From JBBRMQ01 sp038230775 (GTDB lineage: Bacteria > Acidobacteriota > Thermoanaerobaculia > Gp7-AA8), in the NCBI GenBank assembly GCA_038230775.1, contig JBBRMQ010000009.1:1-35837 (forward strand): 35,837 nucleotides of DNA, given 5' to 3'. Below, in pieces: positions 10,696-17,500 of this stretch (the stretch's first letter is position 1; each line of letters begins with the position of its first letter). Under the pieces are notes generated by a model. It saw only the letters and a program-made list of their open reading frames with translations. It was not told the DNA's origin and made no database searches. A program made the translations under genes and the position numbers.

Positions 10696-12194
10696 CGCAG
10701 AAATCGGATCACCTCCGCCAACGACCTGTCGAGCTTCTCCAACCGCTCCTTCTGCGCTTTAGAGACACGGTTGCTATCGAAGTCGGGTTCCAAAATGAAA
10801 AACAGCAGCAGTTTGACGATAGGTGCATCCGCTGCCGAAGAGCGGCCACCCGAAAGGATAGCTTGTCGCGCCTTTACGTTAAGTCGAATGATCCGTTTGT
10901 CTCGATCGATCTCGAAGAAGGAGCCGGCGGTCAGGTGATCCCACTCAAAATGAACTTCGCGCGTGCGACTACGGCGAGGAACGATGACCTCGCGCAGCTT
11001 AGCCCGAAGTTCCTTGGCCAAGCCCCGGCCTGGTATTAATGGAAAGTCGCGTGGGTCACGCTGCGAACCTGATCGGTAAATAGCAGTTGCCGCACTACGG
11101 TAATCGGTAAAGACAGTGCCGTCCGCGGCCTTGGCCTTTCGCAAAGCGTCGGCGAAGCCGACGGGCTCGCGAATCCCTGATTTTTTCACATCAAGACTGA
11201 ACAAGTTATCTAGTGAAGTCGGAAGGTCTATCGCGACACGCGCTAAGGAGAGGTGGGGTTCCGCCGCATCTTTGCCATCGTTCCATCCACCCGCTTGGAT
11301 TAGTCTGTCGTTGCGATAAAAGTAGAGTCCTTGCCGCGCAGCGACCTTTCCGTCGAGCTTATACGAGGCACTCTCTGAATTCGGGGGCCAAACGTGGCTA
11401 TTGAGTTCGAGTCGCTGACCGTTTGGTAAGCTAACTGCGAAAGTTTTCGGATACTCTTCGTGTCCGGTGCCTTCCGCGTCGTACTCGAATGGATTAAGGG
11501 CCAAAACTTCGGTTTGCGAAACGACAGGGCCGCCAGCTTGAGTACGCGCATCGAGTAGCAAGCGAACGCGTTCGTCCTCAATGAACCGGTGAAAAAACAA
11601 ACCCAGATGCCGCCGAAGGCGGTGAAGGAGGTTCTCTGCAATTCCTTTAGCACCACGCTTGCTTTGATGAATCCTGTCCAGATCTGACCAGATCACAACG
11701 GTACCGTGCTGCTCCAATGAAAGGTGCCCGAAATCGCGGTTTAAGTCACGCTCAACGTCAGGCGCTGCGATGATGTCGTTTCTCCACTGATCTCCGATAC
11801 CTTCAACCGTCCAGCGTCGTCCAGCCACTCGCTTTGAGCGGCGTGTAAGGACCGTGAGAGTTTCGCCTTGGCTGAGGGACGCTAGTTTCAGCCCCATTCC
11901 GTACTTACCGAGTGATTCCGGATCTTGTTCCGTCTCAGAACCAAATCGCATCGCCTCTTCCAGCCGGTCTGGCGTCATGCCCTCGCCATTATCAGCAATG
12001 AAAACTCGCTCGAGAGTATCGTCCGACACTTCAAGTCTGATCAGAACGGTATTCGCGTGCGCCGCTAGAGAGTTATCGACTATGTCGGAGATGGCATTTT
12101 CAATAGAGTACCCAATGGCTCGGAGAGGCCGAACAAGCCTGGCCGGGTTTGGCTCGAGTCTAGATGAGCCCGTAATTCGAAAGTCGGAATCCAT
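10692..12194 (-). CDS. MORC/Hsp90-like GHKL ATPase of the defence operon
   Basis: This 500-residue protein has an N-terminal GHKL ATP-binding domain. The N-box is ENAISDIVDNS (32-42) with Glu32 and Asn41, the G1 box is DNGEGM (68-73) and the G2 lid is GKYGMGLKLAS (96-106). The rest resembles the second domain of MutL/MORC-type ATPases, with a possible sensor lysine in the LDVKKSGIREP segment. GHKL ATPases of this kind dimerise on ATP binding and act as DNA clamps or switches. Aravind and colleagues described prokaryotic MORC-like ATPases in restriction-modification operons with Z1 helicases. AAGGGA lies before the ATG. A 32-base gap separates it from vsr upstream. It probably gates the nuclease and helicase, which is inference. 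Confidence 0.92.
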   Translation of the reverse strand: MDSDFRITGSSRLEPNPARLVRPLRAIGYSIENAISDIVDNSLAAHANTVLIRLEVSDDTLERVFIADNGEGMTPDRLEEAMRFGSETEQDPESLGKYGMGLKLASLSQGETLTVLTRRSKRVAGRRWTVEGIGDQWRNDIIAAPDVERDLNRDFGHLSLEQHGTVVIWSDLDRIHQSKRGAKGIAENLLHRLRRHLGLFFHRFIEDERVRLLLDARTQAGGPVVSQTEVLALNPFEYDAEGTGHEEYPKTFAVSLPNGQRLELNSHVWPPNSESASYKLDGKVAARQGLYFYRNDRLIQAGGWNDGKDAAEPHLSLARVAIDLPTSLDNLFSLDVKKSGIREPVGFADALRKAKAADGTVFTDYRSAATAIYRSGSQRDPRDFPLIPGRGLAKELRAKLREVIVPRRSRTREVHFEWDHLTAGSFFEIDRDKRIIRLNVKARQAILSGGRSSAADAPIVKLLLFFILEPDFDSNRVSKAQKERLEKLDRSLAEVIRFLR

Positions 12195-12226
12195 TCGTTT
12201 CCCTTCGAAGTTGTTTGCTTAACCGG

Positions 12227-12643
12227 TCACAATCTTGTCCCGAACTTTCGCTTGAGACTTATCGCCAGTTGACTTGGCTTGCTAGTTTGACACTCCCACA
12301 CGGTGAACACCGCCCATCCCGCACGCCGAAGAGCGCTTGCATTACGGCGATCCCGCCGAACATTGTCCTCAAACTTCTTTGACCAAAAGGAGATCCTTGA
12401 TTTCGGAACGTATGCCATCGGGCAGCCGATGTGACGATGCCAAAAGCATCCGTTCACAAACACCACCGTCTTGTGTTTGCGTAGAACAATATCAGGACGT
12501 CCGGGAAGTTTGGAGACGTGAACCCGGAACCGAAGACCCAGAGCGTGAAGAACTCTGCGGACGAGTCGTTCCGGGCCCGTGTCTCGGCCGCGGATCTGAC
12601 CCATGTTCCAGCTTCTAAGTTCTCGCGATATCCGATCGACCAT
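12227..12643 (-). CDS. vsr: very short patch repair (Vsr) endonuclease
   Basis: This protein of about 138 residues matches the Vsr family throughout. The N-terminus MGQIRGRDTGPERLVRRVLH is typical. Numbering from the ATG at 12643, PGRPDIV carries the metal-binding Asp51 and FVNGCFWHRH carries Phe62, Trp68 and His69, followed by the Cys of the structural zinc site and FWSKKFEDNVRRD. Vsr nicks 5' of T in T:G mismatches left by deamination of 5-methylcytosine, and it is usually encoded next to a C5 methyltransferase, as here. In this operon it could also be recruited as a nicking effector. I chose ATG 12643, with GAGA seven bases upstream. A TTG at 12649 is possible. The gap after the methyltransferase stop is 9 bases. 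Confidence 0.95.
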   Translation of the reverse strand: MVDRISRELRSWNMGQIRGRDTGPERLVRRVLHALGLRFRVHVSKLPGRPDIVLRKHKTVVFVNGCFWHRHIGCPMAYVPKSRISFWSKKFEDNVRRDRRNASALRRAGWAVFTVWECQTSKPSQLAISLKRKFGTRL

Positions 12644-12652
12644 TCGCAATTC

Positions 12653-14230
12653 TCAAAGGAGTCTTGCCTCTGACAGACAATCGAAAACAACCGCCGCTAG
12701 GCCGCGTGCGAGTATCGGAGGCACTGCGTTGCCTACTTGCTGGTATTGGGTAGTTCTGGGACCCTCAAAGAAATAGTTATCAGGAAACGTCTGCAGCCGA
12801 GCTGCCTCTCGGACTGTCAGGCTTCTGCACTGCGTTGCATCCGGATGGATGTAGTAGTGCCCGTCCTTGGAAATGTGCGCCGTTACTGTGGTTGATGGTC
12901 TGTTCCAGAGTTGAACGCGAAAACGATCCGCGAAGAGCGACCCTGTCAGCGCTCGGTCGATATTCTTATGTGCCGGCAGAAGGCGTGGCGGAAAGTCAGC
13001 GAGCGTCGGCGACCGAGAGTGACCGTTCGGGCTTGATGCATAGCATGCAGCAAAGAAATAGCGACCGAGGTCGGACTCCAAGTGACCTCGGCCGGCATGA
13101 TTGCAAACTCCCCCGAGGCGCGGATCGACATACCACTCCGCATGACACTTGGGTGCCGGCGAGCAAGGCATGAATTCGTCGCCCGCGGTTAGCTCAGCGA
13201 GCCTGATTTCGGATAGCGCCTGCCCCATCGCAGTGCGCAGATCATCGTCTAGTCGTTGGCTACGCAGCAGCGGCTTGACCTGTCTTTCAACCGCCTCACG
13301 CCAAGAACGAATAGAGTCTGGTGTCCGCGACAACATGCTTCGTATCGGAGGAAGGTCACCAATGACGGCCCGCGTGGGCACTAGAGCGGCGCCTCCGCGG
13401 AGAAACCCAGGCTCCGCGTCAAGATCGCTTCGAACGCCAAAGATCACGACGCGATGCCTACTCTGGGGAATCTCGTGCTGCTCGCACCTGATAATGTAGT
13501 CAGTGGGGTGACTGGCTTCTCGCGATGCCAGTGAGGCCCGCAAAGGTGCAACAAACGAATACAACTTGTATTCGAGATGTTCTGAGCGATTACCGAACGC
13601 TGTTGATGGTCGTCTCAGATCTTGAGTGATCCGTTCGAACATGCTGTAGTCGCTGATGGTTGAGGAGAGTAGGCCCTTCACATTCTCCATCACGAATGCG
13701 GCCGGTTTGTGTTTCGCGATAATTCGAAGATATTCGCGGTAAAGAAAATGTCGCCGGTCCGCCTCGAATTTGGCTCGGTCGATACCTCGCATGCGCGCGC
13801 GCCCAACTAGCGAATAGGCTTGGCACGGCGGACCGCCAATCAGCAACCATTCTCGCGCGTCCCCCAGAGCGGCACGAATACGTCGATCAACGAGCTTCGC
13901 GCTGGCAATCTGCTCGTTTCCCAACTCCGCATGCCAAGCCTCCGATGACGCCTTTTTCCAAGCGTCAGGGCAGGAAGCCGCCAGTTCGTGCGCGGTGATA
14001 TCGCCGCGCAGGTAGTCGTAATAAGCCGATGGAACCTTGGTTGCAGGGAACTGACGAAAAAAACTTCTGAGGCGGAGTGTCCGATGAGCGACCTCGTCCT
14101 TTTCGATCGACAGGACTACTCGAAATGGTTTGTGATCCTTCGCGGAAAAGGCTGAGAAGCCTTCGCCCAAACCTCCAGGACCGGCAAACAAGTCGACAAT
14201 CGGGATGACCGGGCGGGACACAAGTCGCAT
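12653..14230 (-). CDS. DNA (cytosine-5-)-methyltransferase
   Basis: This 525-residue enzyme transfers a methyl group from SAM to C5 of cytosine in a specific DNA sequence. Motif I is VDLFAGPGGLGEGF (12-25), motif IV is GGPPCQAYS with catalytic Cys136, motif VI is ENVK (182-185), motif VIII is QSRHRVVIFGVR (256-267), motif IX is RPSTTVTAHI and motif X is QVGNAVPP (498-505). The long stretch from about 270 to 440 should contain the target recognition domain, with several Cys and His residues (MPCSPAPKCHAEW). At 525 residues it is longer than many Dcm-like enzymes. It is the first gene of the defence operon and starts 37 bases from the divergent HicB-like gene, so the operon promoter must lie in or near that gap. 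Confidence 0.95.
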   Translation of the reverse strand: MRLVSRPVIPIVDLFAGPGGLGEGFSAFSAKDHKPFRVVLSIEKDEVAHRTLRLRSFFRQFPATKVPSAYYDYLRGDITAHELAASCPDAWKKASSEAWHAELGNEQIASAKLVDRRIRAALGDAREWLLIGGPPCQAYSLVGRARMRGIDRAKFEADRRHFLYREYLRIIAKHKPAAFVMENVKGLLSSTISDYSMFERITQDLRRPSTAFGNRSEHLEYKLYSFVAPLRASLASREASHPTDYIIRCEQHEIPQSRHRVVIFGVRSDLDAEPGFLRGGAALVPTRAVIGDLPPIRSMLSRTPDSIRSWREAVERQVKPLLRSQRLDDDLRTAMGQALSEIRLAELTAGDEFMPCSPAPKCHAEWYVDPRLGGVCNHAGRGHLESDLGRYFFAACYASSPNGHSRSPTLADFPPRLLPAHKNIDRALTGSLFADRFRVQLWNRPSTTVTAHISKDGHYYIHPDATQCRSLTVREAARLQTFPDNYFFEGPRTTQYQQVGNAVPPILARGLAAVVFDCLSEARLL

Positions 14231-14267
14231 TTTACTCGGCAGAGTTGTTTTAGGGCAGGATGCGAGA

Positions 14268-14471
14268 ATGAGCTATTGCCGGTTCTTGATCGTGGTGGAA
14301 GACGCAGGCGCGAACTTTTCCGCGTACTCGCCTGACCTTCCCAGCTGCGTCGCCACAGGCGCGACGCGTGAGGCGGCCGAGAAGAACATGATCGCGGCGA
14401 TTCAGCTGCACATCGAAGGACTCAAAGAGGACGGGCTGCCCATTCCTTCGTCCACTGCGACGGCCGAGTAG
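14268..14471 (+). CDS. solo HicB-like antitoxin-type protein
   Basis: This 67-residue protein has the partial RNase H fold typical of HicB: RFLIVVEDAGANFSAYSPDLPSCVATGATREAAEKNMIAAIQLHI. The segment SAYSPDLPSCVATGAT is the diagnostic stretch. Full HicB antitoxins often carry a DNA-binding tail, which is absent here (the end is IPSSTATAE). No HicA toxin gene lies on either side. I chose ATG 14268 because AGGA lies seven bases upstream. It diverges from the defence operon with 37 bases between start codons, so it could regulate that promoter. It may equally be an ordinary orphan. The stop is followed directly by another TAG. Confidence 0.85.
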   Translation: MSYCRFLIVVEDAGANFSAYSPDLPSCVATGATREAAEKNMIAAIQLHIEGLKEDGLPIPSSTATAE

Positions 14472-14496
14472 TAGTCGTTGCAGGCTAAGCGCTGTT

Positions 14497-14514
14497 GACC
14501 GGCTGAAGCCGGTC
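14497..14514 (+). repeat. palindromic repeat core, copy A2
   Basis: GACCGGCTGAAGCCGGTC matches the core of the repeat at 1348-1365. Flanks are shorter than in the other copies and the CACACA end is lost (CCATCCA follows). It lies 26 bases after the HicB-like stop, which is also TAG. Confidence 0.75.
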
Positions 14515-14533
14515 CATCCACGCAATCGCGCGC

Positions 14534-14779
14534 ATGTCCTCCCGTCGCGAGCTCGAGATCGTCGGCTCCATCGAGCCGCGCGCATCGCATCTGTCAATGC
14601 TCGAGGCGATCGGCGGCCGCGACACGATCGAAGAGGCATCCTCGGTTGCGTTGGAGCGCGAGCGCCTCTGGCCCGAGTTCGGGATCTGCATTGATCGTGT
14701 GAGTGAACTTCACCCGCAGCACACAAGAGAACGTTCCCCGTCACGTGAAGCATGTGTGCGCAAGCGTACCTATCATTAA
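14534..14779 (+). CDS. small hypothetical ORF, possibly a gene remnant
   Basis: This 81-codon ORF starts MSSRRELEIVGSIEP. The first 55 codons have the high third-position GC of neighbouring real genes, whereas the tail (SELHPQHTRERSPS) does not. There is no ribosome binding site and I recognise no family. It may be the remnant of a longer gene next to the defence island, or noise. Otherwise the 380 bases from 14472 to 14851 hold only the repeat core and the leader of the next gene. Confidence 0.25.
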   Translation: MSSRRELEIVGSIEPRASHLSMLEAIGGRDTIEEASSVALERERLWPEFGICIDRVSELHPQHTRERSPSREACVRKRTYH

Positions 14780-14851
14780 GTAGGGAATTGCAGCCTTCCG
14801 CAACTCATTAGTGTAGATCGGGATCAATCCCCAATCCAAAAAGGAGCAGGT

Positions 14852-16774
14852 ATGAAGAGCTGGCGTCTGTCGGTCATGGTGGTGGTGTCTTTGTTTGCAG
14901 TGTCGCTGAGTGCGGAGACGATGCGCGACTGGAGCCTTCGCGAGAATCTCCGGAGCGGAGCGAGCAGCAGCGCGAGGATGAAGATGCGCGCCGTACAGAG
15001 TACCCGCGGCGGACGGATCCGCCCGCAGAGCGTCAGCACCTTCGATGGATTCGTCCATTGTCCCGCCGAGCTCGGAGCGCAGTGCACCGATCCGTTCGGC
15101 TCCATTCCGATGGTGGCGAACACCGCGTTTTATCGCGACGTGCTCGTCGGCGCCCTGACGTTCATATCGAGCGCAACTGATGGCGAAACCTGGAGCGCAA
15201 CCTTCACGAATCCGAAGGGCACCGCGCTGAACTTTCCCGGCTTTACGTTTCACAGCACGTTCAACGGGCAATCGGACTGCTTCGTCAGTCCTTTCCAGTC
15301 ACTGTGCGGGGGCACGAGCATCGAGATCCTCTGGTACACGAACAGTCAATGTGCGGTCACCGGCACCTGGACGGCGCAGTTCACCAATACGACGATCCCG
15401 CCGCAGACATTCGAGCTGAAGCCCCAGATCGATGCGGACCAGTACATCGCGCTCCAGTTGCAGGGGTCGTATCCCAATGCCCCGAGCGGTGTTCCGACGG
15501 CGCCCTACACCTCCGCGCCCAATCCGTACGACGAGACGTGCAGGCGCAACGTCCAGGGCGATCCAACCGTGCGTTATTGCCCGTTGAGCCTGCCGGTACC
15601 GGACGGCTTCGCGCGTTGGAGCATCTCGGCGAAGGGTTGCTACATGACCGACGTGGCGATGATCCTCTCCTATCATCACTTCGCTCTCACTCCTCCCTCT
15701 CTCAACGGCATTCTGGTCGGCATCCGAGATGCCAACGACGGCCCGGTGGGCTTCGACCGATCGGGAGGCGTCAATCCGGAAGCAGCGGCAAACTACGCGC
15801 GGCAGAATGGCGCGAAGATCTCGTATCCCATCCCCGGCACCGCGAGCCTGTCGCAGGACATCTGCACCTACGGCCCTCAACTGGTGCGCGTGCCGAAGAA
15901 CCTGCGCGCGCAGCATTGGGTGACTGCCTATGGGGTGAAGACGGACGGCACCGTTCTGGTGCGTGATCCGGCGAACCGCTTCACCACGCTGCCGAGCGTG
16001 ATTGCCATCCGCCGCTTCTCGGGCGAACAGTTCACCTTCAACGATCAGATCACCGGGATGCGCTTCACTTTCCATTCCCCGGTCGAGATCTTTGTCACCG
16101 ACCCAACCGGAAGGCGCGTGGGCATCGATCCGATTACGCAGACGACCTTCAATGAGATCCCGAACGCGTTCTATGACAACGATGCGGGAGAGATCGACGC
16201 GGAGACCGACACGCCCGATCCGAACCCACGAAAGACGCTGGAGCTCTTCGGCGACGTCGACGGCGACTATCTGCTGACGGTCACCGGCATCGCGACCGGC
16301 GTCTACGATGCGGACATCTACACGATCGATTCCGCCGGCAACATGCCGCGCACGACGATCGACCAGGTTCCCACCTCACTCAATGCGGTGCAGACGTACA
16401 CGTTCCACTTCGAGCACGCCGCCGCCTCGCGCTCCGCACTGAGCGGCGGATTCGACGGCGGTGGACAGCGGCCTAGTGACGTGAACAAGTTCCTGACGTA
16501 CGGCAACCCCGCCTCCAGCTCCACGACTCTCCCGGCGGGGACGACGAGCTTCTCTCTCTCGATCTTCTATGGGAAGGAAATCCTGCCCGCGACGTTCAGC
16601 GCAACGCTGAACGGTGCAAGCATCACCTCGCTATTCCACCCCGCTCCTGGAACGATGCAGATGGTCAATCTGACGCTCGCTCCCGGGCGCAACGTCCTCA
16701 AGCTGTCAACGGACGGCCAGCTCGCAACTCGAGTGGCGACCGACACCGACCGGCTGGTTCTCCAGGTTCCCTGA
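14852..16774 (+). CDS. secreted C39-like papain-fold protein with C-terminal beta domains
   Basis: This 640-residue exported protein has a signal peptide (residues 1-21, cut after SLSA). Residues 60-190 are a Cys-containing beta-rich region. Residues 255-385 look like a peptidase C39_2/papain-like domain: catalytic Cys263 in SAKGCYMTD, His355 in AQHWVTAYGV and Asp372 in LVRDPANR. From about 410 a second module follows (VEIFVTDPTGRRVG, YDNDAGEIDAETD, GDYLLTVTGIATGVYDADIY), seen in other secreted proteins of environmental bacteria. The C-terminus is another beta-sandwich. It may cleave or bind extracellular peptides, but activity is unproven. AAGGAG lies five bases before the ATG. It appears monocistronic, closed by a GC-rich hairpin. 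Confidence 0.8.
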   Translation: MKSWRLSVMVVVSLFAVSLSAETMRDWSLRENLRSGASSSARMKMRAVQSTRGGRIRPQSVSTFDGFVHCPAELGAQCTDPFGSIPMVANTAFYRDVLVGALTFISSATDGETWSATFTNPKGTALNFPGFTFHSTFNGQSDCFVSPFQSLCGGTSIEILWYTNSQCAVTGTWTAQFTNTTIPPQTFELKPQIDADQYIALQLQGSYPNAPSGVPTAPYTSAPNPYDETCRRNVQGDPTVRYCPLSLPVPDGFARWSISAKGCYMTDVAMILSYHHFALTPPSLNGILVGIRDANDGPVGFDRSGGVNPEAAANYARQNGAKISYPIPGTASLSQDICTYGPQLVRVPKNLRAQHWVTAYGVKTDGTVLVRDPANRFTTLPSVIAIRRFSGEQFTFNDQITGMRFTFHSPVEIFVTDPTGRRVGIDPITQTTFNEIPNAFYDNDAGEIDAETDTPDPNPRKTLELFGDVDGDYLLTVTGIATGVYDADIYTIDSAGNMPRTTIDQVPTSLNAVQTYTFHFEHAAASRSALSGGFDGGGQRPSDVNKFLTYGNPASSSTTLPAGTTSFSLSIFYGKEILPATFSATLNGASITSLFHPAPGTMQMVNLTLAPGRNVLKLSTDGQLATRVATDTDRLVLQVP

Positions 16775-16781
16775 CGTGATC

Positions 16782-16810
16782 GGGGCGCCGGCACCTTCTG
16801 CCGGCGCCCC
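16782..16810 (+). terminator. terminator-like hairpin after the C39-like gene
   Basis: GGGGCGCCGGCA (16782-16793) pairs perfectly with TGCCGGCGCCCC (16799-16810) around CCTTC. There is no clear T-tract. The hairpin after the slipin gene (18976-19009) shares the GGCGCCGGC core, so these may be one terminator-like family. Confidence 0.6.
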
Positions 16811-16812
16811 TC

Positions 16813-17029
16813 CTCGACGCGCATGAAATCGATCGCTGCTCGGCATGCGAATCGCCGGACGTCACGCGCATCCCCCGCATTCGCATCTTCGTAATCGCCG
16901 CCGTGACGCTGATCGCCACCAGCCTTGCCTTCGGGGCAGCGCGACCTCTTTCCGCTCGTCATCGCGATCATCGCCGGAGCGCTCGTTCTCACGCCCGCCC
17001 GTCGCTGCCGAGCCTGCCGCGAGCGATAA
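16813..17029 (+). pseudogene. decayed 3' half of a DUF2007/zinc-ribbon membrane protein gene
   Basis: This segment is a truncated copy of the gene at 21211-21678. It reads IDRCSACESPDVTRIPRIRI and IAAVTLIATSLAFG, then needs a frame change near 16935, where the intact copy has TTTGGCCAG and this one has TTCGGGGCAG (one extra base). It then continues QRDLFPLVIAIIAGALVLTP and RRCRACRER to a TAA. The N-terminal DUF2007 part is missing, and homology begins three bases after the hairpin. In the zinc motif CxxC the second half is changed from CRTCGERW to CRACRER. It has no start or ribosome binding site, so I read it as a dead duplicate. Confidence 0.8.
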
Positions 17030-17038
17030 TGGGCAAGG

Positions 17039-17387
17039 ATGCGCCGAGCTCCGTTCCTCTGGGCCATTGCCACCGCCGCTCTAACGCTCCTCGTGAGCGC
17101 GGCCCCTCCGCGGCCCATCGACGTGGAACTGACGGCCAGGCTGCGCCAGCTCAAGTTTGCAGCGGACGTTCTTTCACAACGGAGCATTTACTCGACTGGA
17201 GGACGCGATTCGCCATCACCTCGATGTGGTGTCGGTTCCGATCGTGCTGAGCGACACGGAGTTCCGGCAGCTCGTCGACTTTGTGCGCAACGGTCTGTTG
17301 GATGATCGCGCGTGGCCGCAGAAGATGCGCCTGCTGATCCCGAAAGAGGTCCCAAGCGGCCGGCCGGTGCTGCGTTTCGAGTTTTAA
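17039..17387 (+). pseudogene. di-haem cytochrome c peroxidase remnant lacking both haem domains
   Basis: The first 40 codons give a signal peptide followed by PIDVELTARLRQLKF, the usual N-terminus of MauG/CcpA-type di-haem peroxidases. At about 17156 the frame changes and the sequence jumps to LQRTFFHNGAFTRLEDAIRHHLDV, the conserved C-terminal region. It then goes straight to VPIVLSDTEFRQLVDFVRNG and ends in a typical tail (IPKEVPSGRPVLRFEF). Neither CxxCH haem site is present, so two internal deletions have removed several hundred codons. No functional peroxidase can be made. The strong conservation of the remaining ends suggests the loss is fairly recent. Misassembly is the alternative. Confidence 0.8.
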
Positions 17388-17400
17388 CGCTGACGCTTAC

Positions 17401-17492
17401 AGTTTATCCCGAGCATAGCGAGGGATCTTCGGTGCATCAGGCTCGATCCTCGTCCGTGCGCCGAAGATCCTTCGCTGCGCTCGGGATAAACT
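17401..17492. repeat. imperfect 37-base inverted repeat between converging genes
   Basis: The left arm (17401-17437) begins AGTTTATCCCGAGCATAGCG and the right arm (17456-17492) is its reverse complement with a handful of mismatches, around an 18-base loop. GAAAAAACTC follows. It lies between the dead peroxidase gene and the converging propeller gene, so it could act as a two-way terminator. Similar repeats (translating as YPEHSEGS) are common in environmental genomes. Confidence 0.8.
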
Positions 17493-17500
17493 GAAAAAAC

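Noticed and set aside
12337..12618. Plus-strand ORF of 93 codons opposite vsr
   Set aside because: Antisense shadow. It is Cys- and Arg-rich with no ribosome site, and vsr motifs on the other strand are complete.
14472..14851. HicA toxin partner for the HicB-like gene
   Set aside because: No small ORF with a HicA dsRNA-binding pattern (such as GSHH) occurs on either side of the gene.
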